Of a stretch of 64,000 nt of DNA, positions 27,518 through 35,971 are shown in pieces. The DNA is from Agrobacterium vitis (GTDB taxonomy: Bacteria > Pseudomonadota > Alphaproteobacteria > Rhizobiales > Rhizobiaceae), in the NCBI RefSeq assembly GCF_013426735.1, contig NZ_AP023275.1:124001-188000 (forward strand), written 5' to 3'. The notes beneath the pieces were generated by a model. It worked only from the letters and a program-made list of their open reading frames with translations, was not told the origin of the DNA and did no database searches. Made by a program: the position numbers and the translations under genes. How positions within the stretch are numbered: the first letter of the stretch is position 1; the number at the start of each line of letters is the position of its first letter.

Positions 27518-27912
27518 ATGGCCCACATTATCGAGCAAAACAGCGAAATTCACCTCAAGGAGAGCTCTGTGCCGTCTCTCAGCACGGCGGCTGGGGGGTG
27601 ATGTTTGCACGCCGCAGGTGTCCCACGACAGCCCCCTCCCCTCACCTGTTGGTGTGGACCAGACACCGGCCCATCTCAACAGCCTGGCGAGCCGCGCCCG
27701 CGATTATGTGGAGGCGGCAAGTTCCGCAAATACCCGAAAGGCCTATGCCTCAGACTGGAAACATTTCTCAGCGTGGTGCCGGCGGTCCAACCTGGTCCCC
27801 CTCCCCCCGGCACCCCAAACCGTCGGGCTCTACATCACGGCCTGCGCTTCGGGCTCAGCAGAAAGCGCCGCCAAGACCAACTCTGTTTCAACCATCGAAC
27901 GGCGCCTCTCTT
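27518..27912 (+). pseudogene. Tyrosine recombinase, N-terminal fragment (duplicate)
   Basis: MAHIIEQNSEIHLKESSVPS is a diverged copy of the start of the recombinase at 22784. The frame breaks with a TGA near 27600, and the next frame continues SHDSPLPSPVGVDQTPAH, SSANTRKAYASDWKHFSAWC and VSTIERRLSW until the Tn3 terminal repeat at 27913. The whole catalytic domain is missing. Confidence 0.88.
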
Positions 27913-27950
27913 GGGGTCGGTTCCGGCTGGGGGCGAAATGACACTCTAAG
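27913..27950 (+). repeat. Tn3 terminal inverted repeat, left
   Basis: A 38-bp terminal repeat of the Tn3-family transposon. It begins with the GGGG expected of this family and ends ACACTCTAAG. Confidence 0.9.
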
Positions 27951-27984
27951 GAACGTGACGGCTCCAGCACCTTATGTTCGTAGG

Positions 27985-29004
27985 TTAGCCTTGGAGGCTC
28001 ATGTACTGGCGGCCTTGTTCGATCAGTGCGAGGTAGGATTGCGTATCGATGTTCGCCCCACAAACAACGATGCCAATGCGTTTTCCGACTATCCGCTGAC
28101 GCAATGGACCGACGGCCCCGGCAAGGGCGGCCGCGGCGGCAGGCTCTACTGCTAATTTTGCCTCTTCCTGATAGATTGCCATCGCCACACAAATGTCGTC
28201 GTCCGATACAGTGACGATGTCATCGACGTAATGAGCAATCACGCTAAAAGCGAACGGTAGCGCCATGGGCGGAGCAAGACTATCGGCCACCGTCATAACG
28301 TTATCGAGGGTCACCGGCCGGCCTTCTGCCAAGCTGAGCGACATTGAGGCCGCCCCCTTCGGCTCGACACCATAGACAGCACAACGCGGATTGATCTGCT
28401 TGATTGCCGCCGCAATGCCGCTGATCAGCCCGCCGCCGCCAACACTAACGATAACCGCATCGAGATCGGGAATAGCGTCGATAAATTCGAGGCCGACGCC
28501 CCCTGTACCAAGTGTGACATTCTCCCCTTCAAAGGGGTGGATTAGCGTGCGCCTCTCCTCCCTGACGATACGCTCAGCCTCGGCAAACGCTGCAGGACCA
28601 CCATCCTTGAAGATCACGTATGCGCCTTCTGCCTTCGCCCGTGCGACCCTGAAAGGATTTGCTGACGACTGCATCACGACCTTGGCCGAGAGGCCAAGCT
28701 GGCGAGCTGCCCATGCCGCAGCGATCGCATGATTGCCGGCGCTAACGGCGGTGATACCTGCCTCCCGGTTTTCCAGCCGAATGGAATGCGCATTTGACAA
28801 CGCGCCTCGCGCCTTGAAGGTACCGGTTTTTTGGAAGCATTCGAGCTTGAGGAAAATTTGCCCTGTGCCGAAGAGCTGCGTGACGAAGGGCGATGCAAGT
28901 TCGATAACTGGCGTCTCGAAAACAGCGCCAGCTAATACGGCTGCTCGCTCCCGGATCTTGCCGAGTTCAACCGCCGCGACTGGATTCTGAGACATCTCAT
29001 TCAT
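27985..29004 (-). CDS. Threonine/serine dehydratase-like PLP enzyme (transposon cargo)
   Basis: The 339-residue fold-type II PLP protein has the PLP lysine in KTGTFKARGAL (residue 64), the asparagine loop in VSAGNHAIAAAW and the glycine-rich phosphate cradle SVGGGGLISG near 186. Family members deaminate threonine or serine to 2-oxobutyrate or pyruvate; some are racemases or act on hydroxy-amino acids. No ACT regulatory domain is present, so it resembles the catabolic, short form. Its ATG lies inside the resolvase stop region (overlap 8 bases), so it is translated with the resolvase. A metabolic gene wired this way into a Tn3 element is unusual. Confidence 0.88.
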   Translation of the reverse strand: MNEMSQNPVAAVELGKIRERAAVLAGAVFETPVIELASPFVTQLFGTGQIFLKLECFQKTGTFKARGALSNAHSIRLENREAGITAVSAGNHAIAAAWAARQLGLSAKVVMQSSANPFRVARAKAEGAYVIFKDGGPAAFAEAERIVREERRTLIHPFEGENVTLGTGGVGLEFIDAIPDLDAVIVSVGGGGLISGIAAAIKQINPRCAVYGVEPKGAASMSLSLAEGRPVTLDNVMTVADSLAPPMALPFAFSVIAHYVDDIVTVSDDDICVAMAIYQEEAKLAVEPAAAAALAGAVGPLRQRIVGKRIGIVVCGANIDTQSYLALIEQGRQYMSLQG

Positions 29005-29626
29005 GATTCTTACTTTCTAAGCGGTCCCGTTTCGCTATGTCTGCGACGGTGTTCTTGCTAATGCCCAGATCACGAGCGATCCATCGATAGCTGCGGCCTT
29101 CTGCGACCGATGCCATCACTTTCGGTGCAAGCCGGTCTGATTTGGGGCGCTCTCCGGTTTGGCGGCCGAGCCTCTTGCCGCGCGCCTTCGCTGCGGCGAG
29201 ACCGGATTTGACCCGTTCACTGATGAGATCACGCTCGAACTCGGCAATACCCGAGAGAAAAGTCGCCAGCATCCTGCCATGTGGAGAGGACAGGTCGAAG
29301 GTCATGCCGTTCAGGGCGATCACCGACACCTTCCATCCCTCCAACTCGCCAAGTGTGTTGAGGAGGTCGATCGTCGAGCGGCCCCATCGAGACAGCTCGG
29401 TCACGAGAATGACGTCGATTTGTCGGGCCTGAGCAAGAGCCATGATTTTGCGGCGTTCGGCACGGTCGAGCTTCGCGCCCGAGCCTGTTTCTTTGAATAC
29501 CGCTGCCACATTGTAGCCTGCACGATCTGCAAATGCAGCCAGGTCACGCTCCTGCCGTTCGCATGACTGATCGGCAGTGGAAACACGGCAATAAATTGCA
29601 GCGCGCTGTCCCAATTGAACCCTCAT
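28997..29626 (-). CDS. tnpR: Serine recombinase (Tn3-type resolvase)
   Basis: The 209-residue product has the catalytic Ser in AIYCRVSTADQ (residue 16), the conserved Arg region ELSRWGRSTIDLL, the long E-helix (ATFLSGIAEFERDLISERV) and a C-terminal HTH (SYRWIARDLGISKNTVADIA). It resolves cointegrates at res. The gene is divergent from the transposase start at 29710, leaving a short control and res region between them. Its end overlaps the dehydratase gene. Confidence 0.92.
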   Translation of the reverse strand: MRVQLGQRAAIYCRVSTADQSCERQERDLAAFADRAGYNVAAVFKETGSGAKLDRAERRKIMALAQARQIDVILVTELSRWGRSTIDLLNTLGELEGWKVSVIALNGMTFDLSSPHGRMLATFLSGIAEFERDLISERVKSGLAAAKARGKRLGRQTGERPKSDRLAPKVMASVAEGRSYRWIARDLGISKNTVADIAKRDRLESKNHE

Positions 29627-29709
29627 GGATTTGGCTGCCGGAAGGCCTTGATTTGTATGGGGCGATTGTTGTCCAAAACAGACTTTACTTCAACAGGGAC
29701 AATTGCGGC

Positions 29710-32607
29710 ATGCCGAGGCGACATATTCTCACCGAGCGACAGCGCTCGGCATTGTTCGATCTGCCAACCGATGAATTGTCACTGCTTCGGCATTACACAC
29801 TGGGCGACGACGATCTTGAACACATCCAGGAACGCCGCAGGCCGGAGAACAGGCTTGGGTTCGCCCTGCAGCTTTGCGCGTTGCGATATCCAGGGCGCGC
29901 GCTGGCTCCGGGCGAGGTGATCCCGCCTGATGTCCTGTCGTTCATCGGGGCTCAGCTCGGCGTCCCAGCCGATGCGCTTCTCACCTATGCCGCACGACGG
30001 CAGACCCGCCAGGAGCATATGGAGGGGTTGCGCGAGATCTATGGCTATAAGACCTTCGCGGGTCGTGGTGCCCGTGATCTGCGGGACTGGCTTTTCGATC
30101 AGGCTGAAGAGGCCCGTTCGAACGAAGATCTTGCTCAGCGCCTGGTCGCACGTTGTCGTGAAACTCAGACGATCTTGCCAGCGGTATCGACAATCGAGCG
30201 ACTATGTGCGGACGCGCTGGTTGCCGCCGAACGGCGGATCGAGACGCGGATCGCGGAAAAGCTCGACAATAACGCACGTGAACGGCTTGATGGGCTGCTG
30301 ACTGAACTGCTCGATGCGAATGTCAGCCGGTTCATCTGGCTTCGCCAGTTCGAGGTCGGCAACAATTCCGCAGCGGCGAACCGGCTGCTCGACAGGCTGG
30401 AGTTGGTGCGTAGCCTGAATCTCGATCCGCACCTTGTCGCCGGTATCCCGCCGCACCGTGTCACACGCCTGCGTCGGCAGGGCGAGCGCTACTTTACCGA
30501 TGGCTTACGAGACATCAGCTCTGATAGGCGCTGGGCAATCCTGGCCGTCTGCGCCGTGGAGTGGGAGGCGGCGATCGCCGATACGGTGGTCGAGACACAT
30601 GACCGGATCGTCGGAAAGACCTGGCGTGAGGCGAAACGGCTGCATGACGAACGGATTGCCGGATCCAAGGCAACTGTCACCGATACGTTACGCGCCTTCA
30701 CCGCGCTGGGAGCCTCCTTGCTCGAAGCCCGCAACGATGGGGTGCCGCTGGAAATGGCGGCCGCCAAATCGGCGGAGTGGGGCCGGCTCGAACAACTGGT
30801 CGCGACCGGTGCCCAGCTCAGCAATACGCTGGCGGACGATCCCTTGGCTCATGTCGGGCACGGATATCATCGCTTCCGCCGTTACGCGCCACGCATGTTG
30901 CGGTGCCTGAAGCTCAAGGCAGCATCGGTAGCCCAGCCCTTGATTGCGGCGGCAAAAGCCATCGGCGAAATGCAAGCGTCACCACCGGCGACCGACTGCT
31001 TGTTGCGGCCGAATTCGAAATGGCACCGACATTTGAGAGCACAACATCAGGGTGACAATCGCCTTCGGGAGGTGGCGGTCCTGTTTCACCTGCGGGATGC
31101 CTTCCGATCCGGTGACATCTGGCTCGACCATTCGCGCCGCTATGGCGATCTCAAACAGGTGTTGGTGCCGATGATTGCGGCACAAGCTAATACAAGACTG
31201 GCTGTGCCCCTCGATCCGCTGGTATGGCTGACTGATCGAAAAGCTCGGCTCGCCGATGGCCTGAAGAGACTTGCGCGAGCAGCGCGCGACGGGACCATCC
31301 CCCGTGGCAGCATCGAGGATGGGACGTTGCGGATCGACCGACTGACGGCTGACGTTCCGGACAGCGCCGAGGAGCTGATACTCGATCTCTATCGCCGGAT
31401 GCCGCTAGTTCGGATCACCGACATCTTGTTGGAGGTCGATGCTGCGCTCGGGTTCACCGAAGCATTCACTCATCTGAGAACCGGGGTTCCATGCGGTGAC
31501 CAGGTCGGCCTGCTCAATGTGCTGCTCGCAGAAGGGCTGAATCTGGGACTGCGGAAGATGGCGGAGGCCACGAACACGCATGATTACTGGCAGCTATCGC
31601 GCCTTGCCCGGTGGCACGTCGAAAGCGACGCAATGGACCAGGCGCTGGCGATCGTAGTGGCTGCGCAAGCAAAGCTGCCGATGTCCCGGTTCTGGGGCAT
31701 GGGAACGACCGCATCGAGCGATGGCCAGTTCTTTGCTTCGGCCCGGCATGGCGAGGCGATGAACATGGTCAACGCTAAGTATGGAAATGAACCAGGCCTC
31801 AAGGCTTACACTCACGTCAACGACCAGTTCGCGCCGTTCGCGTCACAGACTATTCCCGCGACAGTCAGCGAGGCCCCGTACATCCTTGACGGCCTGCTGA
31901 TGAATGATGCCGGTCGTCAGATCGGAGAGCAATATGCCGATACGGCCGGCTTCACCGATCACCTGTTCGGGACCAGCGGCATGCTCGGATACCGCCTTGT
32001 CCTGCGCATCCGCGATTTGCCTTCGAAGCGCCTTTACGTCTTCAATCCCGCCGGGACACCCAAGGATTTGCGCAAACTGGTCGGTGGCAAGATCCGCGAG
32101 GAATTGATCATCGCGAACTGGCCCGACCTGTTCCGCTGCGCAGCGACCATGGCTTCCGGCAAGATCAAGCCGAGCCAGTTGCTCCGCAAGCTTGCCTCCT
32201 ATCCACGCCAGAACGATCTAGCGGTTGCGCTGCGGCAGGTTGGCCGGGTGGAGCGCACACTCTTTATTATAGAGTGGATCCTCGACACGGACATGCAGCG
32301 GCGTGCCCAGATCGGTCTCAATAAGGGCGAGGCCCACCACGCTCTCAAGAATGCGCTGCGCATTGGTCGCCAAGGCGAAATCCGTGACCGCACCACCGAG
32401 GGGCAGCATTACCGAATCGCCGGCCTCAACCTGCTCACCGCAGTCATCATCTACTGGAACACCCTCCATCTCGGCCATACAGTCGCAGAGCGCCGGAATG
32501 AAGGACTTGATGTGCCGCCCGAACTTCTGGCGCATATCTCTCCGCTGGGTTGGGCGCACATATTACTGACCGGCGAATATCTCTGGCCCAAGGGGGCAAC
32601 GGCTTAG
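29710..32607 (+). CDS. tnpA: Tn3-family transposase
   Basis: The 965-residue product starts MPRRHILTERQRSALFDLPT, a typical Tn3 TnpA N-terminus; the open frame upstream overlaps the resolvase and is not used. The catalytic triad can be placed as Asp near residue 671 (TASSDGQFF), Asp near 744 (YADTAGFTD) and Glu near 874 (LNKGEAHHAL), spacings of 73 and 130 as in known Tn3-family enzymes. The protein ends in LLTGEYLWPKGATA, and the gene runs into the right terminal repeat by 5 bases. It appears intact and differs from the truncated TnpA at 9-10.6 kb. Confidence 0.95.
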   Translation: MPRRHILTERQRSALFDLPTDELSLLRHYTLGDDDLEHIQERRRPENRLGFALQLCALRYPGRALAPGEVIPPDVLSFIGAQLGVPADALLTYAARRQTRQEHMEGLREIYGYKTFAGRGARDLRDWLFDQAEEARSNEDLAQRLVARCRETQTILPAVSTIERLCADALVAAERRIETRIAEKLDNNARERLDGLLTELLDANVSRFIWLRQFEVGNNSAAANRLLDRLELVRSLNLDPHLVAGIPPHRVTRLRRQGERYFTDGLRDISSDRRWAILAVCAVEWEAAIADTVVETHDRIVGKTWREAKRLHDERIAGSKATVTDTLRAFTALGASLLEARNDGVPLEMAAAKSAEWGRLEQLVATGAQLSNTLADDPLAHVGHGYHRFRRYAPRMLRCLKLKAASVAQPLIAAAKAIGEMQASPPATDCLLRPNSKWHRHLRAQHQGDNRLREVAVLFHLRDAFRSGDIWLDHSRRYGDLKQVLVPMIAAQANTRLAVPLDPLVWLTDRKARLADGLKRLARAARDGTIPRGSIEDGTLRIDRLTADVPDSAEELILDLYRRMPLVRITDILLEVDAALGFTEAFTHLRTGVPCGDQVGLLNVLLAEGLNLGLRKMAEATNTHDYWQLSRLARWHVESDAMDQALAIVVAAQAKLPMSRFWGMGTTASSDGQFFASARHGEAMNMVNAKYGNEPGLKAYTHVNDQFAPFASQTIPATVSEAPYILDGLLMNDAGRQIGEQYADTAGFTDHLFGTSGMLGYRLVLRIRDLPSKRLYVFNPAGTPKDLRKLVGGKIREELIIANWPDLFRCAATMASGKIKPSQLLRKLASYPRQNDLAVALRQVGRVERTLFIIEWILDTDMQRRAQIGLNKGEAHHALKNALRIGRQGEIRDRTTEGQHYRIAGLNLLTAVIIYWNTLHLGHTVAERRNEGLDVPPELLAHISPLGWAHILLTGEYLWPKGATA

Positions 32608-32640
32608 AGTGTCATTCCGCCCCCAGCCGGAACCGACCCC
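32603..32640 (-). repeat. Tn3 terminal inverted repeat, right
   Basis: A 38-bp partner of 27913-27950 with one mismatch. It overlaps the last codons of tnpA. Confidence 0.9.
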
Positions 32641-33418
32641 ATTTATGGCAGCCCGACCAGCGTGACATCGATCCTCATCATGGCATGCCAGCTGACGTCG
32701 AGCAGAGCCTACGCGAACAACGGTTCCTTCGATCCTCCGGCCCGCATGCACCCGACACGGTGCGCCGGCGGCTGGCCGCCTGGTCGACGCTGACGAAGTG
32801 GCGCGGCTTGACCGGCGTCTTCTCATCCCCTTCGCTGAAATCGGCGATACGCCTCGCCGTTCGGGCGACGCCGCGGCCAAGGAAACGCAAGAGTGCGAAG
32901 GCCGTCACCGGCGACGTGCTGGCTAAGCTGCTCGCGACCTGCAGCACCGACAGTCTGCGCGATATCCGCGACCGGGCAATCCTAATGGTGGCTTTTGCCT
33001 CGGGCGGCCGTCGTCGCAGTGAGATTGCCGGTCTGCGCAGGGAGCAGCTCACCGTCGAGCCACCCATCACCGTCGAGGGTGCCCCTCCCCTCCCCTCTCT
33101 CGCTATCCATCTCGGTCGCACCAAGACGTCAGGTGCCGAAAGCGATGAGGTCGTTTATCTGACCGGTCGGCCGGTGGAGGCGCTCAACGCCTGGCTGGCG
33201 GCTGGAAGAATCGAAAGTGGGAGCATTTTTCGGAAGGTCGATCGTTGGGGCACGGTTTCGAAGCGGGCACTCGAGCCGAGTGCGGTCAACCAGATCGTCA
33301 AGCAGCGGGCGGCGCTGGCCGGGCTCGAGCCCGGGGAGTTTTCTGCGCACGGTTTGCGATCGGGTTATCTGACGGAGGCCGCCAATCGCGGTATCCCCCT
33401 AGTCGAGGAGTTGTCCCA
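32641..33418 (+). pseudogene. Second-type tyrosine recombinase, internal fragment
   Basis: From the transposon edge the frame reads DIDPHHGMPADVEQSLREQR, RRRLAAWSTLTKWRGLTG and SAKAVTGDVLAKLLATC, then the catalytic Arg in GGRRRSEIAGL and the HGLRSGYLTEAANRGIP motif. It lacks the N-terminus and the final His and Tyr box. It is not the missing part of the fragment at 27518, since the sequence is of another recombinase lineage. The 3' break falls at about 33410, exactly in the 3' end of the minus-strand nuclease-like gene. Confidence 0.85.
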
Positions 33419-34283
33419 TCGCCGTGCGGATAGCAAACCGGATACTCGAGACATCTGTGGGCTTGACTTCGACCATCACGTCCTGGCCTTTCCCATCTGT
33501 AAATCGCATGTCATCGCAGAAGGTGGGAAGGAATTTGAGACCGAGGACTGTCCTTTGAAGATAGGCCTTAAATAGCTTTTCGAGCTTGTTGTGCCGAGGG
33601 CTAACCCGCACCTCATGGCGTTCAACATACCTTGTGTAGCCGTCAGCTGTGGCCTGCCCCGCCCTGTGCTTGACCCGGCTTTGTACGGGCGGTCGATCGG
33701 ACACGGGTATTTGCCCGCCAATGATTGCACGGACTCGTTCAACGAACTCCCGTGCCGCCGGATCGGTCGTGTCGTCCGCATACCACCAGCTCGCCTGCCC
33801 ACTCCAGCCTTTTCCCCGCTCGAGGTAAAGGCCTTCATCGCGCTTGTTCAACGGAATGAGATGTGCGTCTTCGGCCCGCGCTCGTACCCGGAAGCTCAGG
33901 ACTTCATCATCCTCATGCTGGCCGGAAGGATATACGCCATCAAACCTCTGGCGTTTGCGATAGACGCGCGCATTCTTGTACCATCCGATTACGCAGCGCG
34001 GATCCTTTCCATCGACAGGAGCGGTCCAGACGACATCGACACCATCGATGAACTCGGCTGAGGGCGACGCCCCCAGTCTCTCGATTTTTACATCGCGATC
34101 GGCGTCGTTCTTGATTGTTTCGAAGTGGCCATAGACATAGCCATCGTCGGCTTCAACGAAGTTCAATTCCTCCCCAGCTCTTCCCTCGGAGACTACGTAG
34201 CCACCCCCACCTTTCGGAGGGTCCGTGGCATCGCGGCCTGCATAATTCTTCATCCAGGCGACATTGCAAAAAAGGAGCGGCAT
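33399..34283 (-). CDS. PD-(D/E)XK nuclease-like protein, C-terminus clipped
   Basis: The 294 residues start MPLLFCNVAWMKNYAGRD. The first ~150 resemble an N-terminal module seen in uncharacterised, probably defence-related proteins (PLLFCNVAWM, GGGGYVVSEG, DGYVYGHFE, VIGWYKNARVYR). The C-terminal part has Asp in TFCDDMRF near 255 and VEVKP near 272-275, a D..ExK pattern of the restriction-endonuclease fold. The protein stops at AMGQLLD where relatives would be expected to continue, and the plus-strand recombinase fragment begins there, so the end is probably lost. Family assignment is from memory of motifs, not a search. Confidence 0.6.
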   Translation of the reverse strand: MPLLFCNVAWMKNYAGRDATDPPKGGGGYVVSEGRAGEELNFVEADDGYVYGHFETIKNDADRDVKIERLGASPSAEFIDGVDVVWTAPVDGKDPRCVIGWYKNARVYRKRQRFDGVYPSGQHEDDEVLSFRVRARAEDAHLIPLNKRDEGLYLERGKGWSGQASWWYADDTTDPAAREFVERVRAIIGGQIPVSDRPPVQSRVKHRAGQATADGYTRYVERHEVRVSPRHNKLEKLFKAYLQRTVLGLKFLPTFCDDMRFTDGKGQDVMVEVKPTDVSSIRFAIRTAMGQLLD

Positions 34284-34522
34284 GATTTCTTCCGGGGCCG
34301 AGAACCTGCTGTATCAATTCATTTTTTCATCTGGGCTAGTAAGCTGCAAACCGTATCTGCGGTTCGTCGCGGCCAGGTCCAAGGAATAGGAGCTCGCTGG
34401 AGCCTCGAAAGCCCACAGAAGGTGACGACGGTCAGACAATCCTTCCCGGAGGAGCCGATCCCGGGCGGCTTAGTCGGGGCAAGCGACGACTTCAAGCACA
34501 AGCGGCGGTACAGATACCAACC

Positions 34523-35818
34523 CTATTCCCGAGTGAGGTAAAGCAGCGGCTGCTTTTCCTCAGCGACTTCAGTATGAGGGGCAACATACGAGCGAGCATC
34601 GATCACCGAAATTCCCTCGGCGAAAAGGCCTTCTGCCTCTAGCTCGCGTTCAACCAAGGCAGGCTCTGCTTGCGCCGGCGGTTTCACCAATATCGTCGAA
34701 TAGAGGTTTAAATCCTCGTCGCGTCCCAGGACCGCAAACCCATCTGGAAAGATTGCTCCTCCGGATCGCTTTGCTGCCTCGATGAGATCCGTTGGGAACT
34801 CTGGAAATTCTGCCATGAGATCGATCCCGCCTTCGCTTGACTCGATGAAGGCAAAGATGCGCCGAGCAATCTCCAGATCCAGCGCCATGCCATTCACGAG
34901 CTTCACCGGTCCTGATCTGAAGATCAGGTGCTCTTTGGCGGTGATGACCATCGGCTCCCACTCTGCGTCTTCTCCAACAATCCAGGTTCGGCCGAGCCAT
35001 TCAACCGTGGTAAAGATCTGCTCGGAAGGTTTCCAGGTACGATCGCGGGCAGCCTCCCCGACCTCGGGCCCGAAGAGAAGAGTCAGCACACCGCAATAGC
35101 TGCCAAACCGCACGTCTCTTGGATCAGAGCGTTTGGACGGGTCGTCGTCCTTGTTTCCGGTGGGTGGTCCATCATGTGCCGTGTGGTCGATGAATATCTC
35201 CGCTTTTTTCACAGATTTCATCCAGCTGCCGACGGCATAGCCATGCGACGCTACCCAGGAACCGATCCTGCGGCCCAGATAGGGCTCGACCTGCTGCTTG
35301 TAGCCTTCCCGGACAGTCTTCGTGAAAGCTGCCTTGGACGCTCCCTTGGTCGCTTTCGACTCAGCAAGGGCGACGAACATATCCTCCGAACGACTGAAGA
35401 CGTAATCCGGAGAACGAGTGGTTGGACGTTTGCCGTGGACTTCATGGTTTTCGAAATGATCCACCCAGCGATATCCATCCCGGACCATTTGGAGATACGC
35501 AATGCCGTCGCCGACAAGCCCGGTCATCGTCTTTCCGACGTAGTCCTTGAGGGTCCTGGCAGTTTCTAGCAAAGCAAAGTGCTCATTCTTGTCATCGACG
35601 TGTCGGGCGATAAGGTGTCGGCACATCTGGACCTGTGCCCTCGCGGCGCGCTGGTCCATCTTCGCCCTGCTGGAGCATTGCGCCTTGCCCCGAACAGCTC
35701 GGCCGGTGTGAACAGCATTTCGGTATTCTCCGGCGCTCGACCGGTGATCAAGCGGTTCCTCCTGGGCACGTGACCGTTGATCTGCTCGATGCCGATCTGC
35801 TTTTCCTTTGCTTTCCAC
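34523..35818 (-). CDS. Unknown protein with PD..ESK nuclease-like signature, N-terminal frameshift likely
   Basis: The main frame from about MDQRAARAQVQMCRHLIARH (35659) to LLYLTRE is protein-like. It contains SPDYVFSRSEDMFVALAESK (about residues 136-155 of the 431), a PD...ExK arrangement as in restriction-fold nucleases. The preceding 50 codons look natural in another frame (ATG at 35820: MWKAKEKQIGIEQINGHV, then TEMLFTPAELFGAR), so a frameshift near 35690 is likely. If so, the original start is at 35820; otherwise translation could begin at 35659. The gene follows repC on the same strand, and its leader resembles the repA-repB spacer. Function unknown; nuclease or defence role is inference. 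Confidence 0.55.
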   Translation of the reverse strand: MESKGKADRHRADQRSRAQEEPLDHRSSAGEYRNAVHTGRAVRGKAQCSSRAKMDQRAARAQVQMCRHLIARHVDDKNEHFALLETARTLKDYVGKTMTGLVGDGIAYLQMVRDGYRWVDHFENHEVHGKRPTTRSPDYVFSRSEDMFVALAESKATKGASKAAFTKTVREGYKQQVEPYLGRRIGSWVASHGYAVGSWMKSVKKAEIFIDHTAHDGPPTGNKDDDPSKRSDPRDVRFGSYCGVLTLLFGPEVGEAARDRTWKPSEQIFTTVEWLGRTWIVGEDAEWEPMVITAKEHLIFRSGPVKLVNGMALDLEIARRIFAFIESSEGGIDLMAEFPEFPTDLIEAAKRSGGAIFPDGFAVLGRDEDLNLYSTILVKPPAQAEPALVERELEAEGLFAEGISVIDARSYVAPHTEVAEEKQPLLYLTRE

Positions 35819-35830
35819 ATAGACTGACGC

Positions 35831-35907
35831 CCCCTCAAAACTGGCGTTCAGCGCCAGTAACTCCCTGTATCAGAAAAGAAAATCACGAAAAAAAACGGCT
35901 GACAAGT
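35831..35907 (-). repeat. Leader repeat B, homologous to the repA-repB spacer
   Basis: On the coding strand it starts ACTTGTCAGCCG, followed by eight T and CGT, then about 35 bases later TTACTGGCGCTGAAC and GTTTTGAGGGGG before the ATG at 35820. The repA-repB spacer (38379-38449) has the same order of blocks in front of repB. A perfect small hairpin, ACTGGCG/CGCCAGT, is present only in this copy. Confidence 0.6.
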
Positions 35908-35971
35908 GACCTTCTATTGAGGGCTCGGAAGCGGATTTGGGCGCTTGTCGGCCCGCTGCGTCGTTCTATCG

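Larger units (their letters stand above)
27913..32640. mobile_element. Tn3-family transposon carrying a threonine dehydratase-like gene (4.7 kb)
   Basis: The ends are 38-bp inverted repeats (27913-27950 and 32603-32640) that differ at one position and start GGGGTCGGTTCCGGCTGG. Inside are a dehydratase gene and resolvase on the minus strand and the transposase on the plus strand. The 5-bp flanks (CTCTT and ATTTA) do not match, and the flanking recombinase fragments are unrelated, so this copy lost its original context through recombination. The res site should lie between the resolvase and transposase starts. Confidence 0.93.

Noticed and set aside
31531..31533. Glu in AEGLNLG of the Tn3 transposase, taken at first as a mutated catalytic Asp
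   Set aside because: The catalytic triad fits D671, D744 and E874 with the family's 73 and 130 residue spacing, so this position is not catalytic.
33591..34061. Plus-strand frame opposite the nuclease-like gene
   Set aside because: The minus-strand frame has recognisable motifs and better composition; the plus frame is its shadow.
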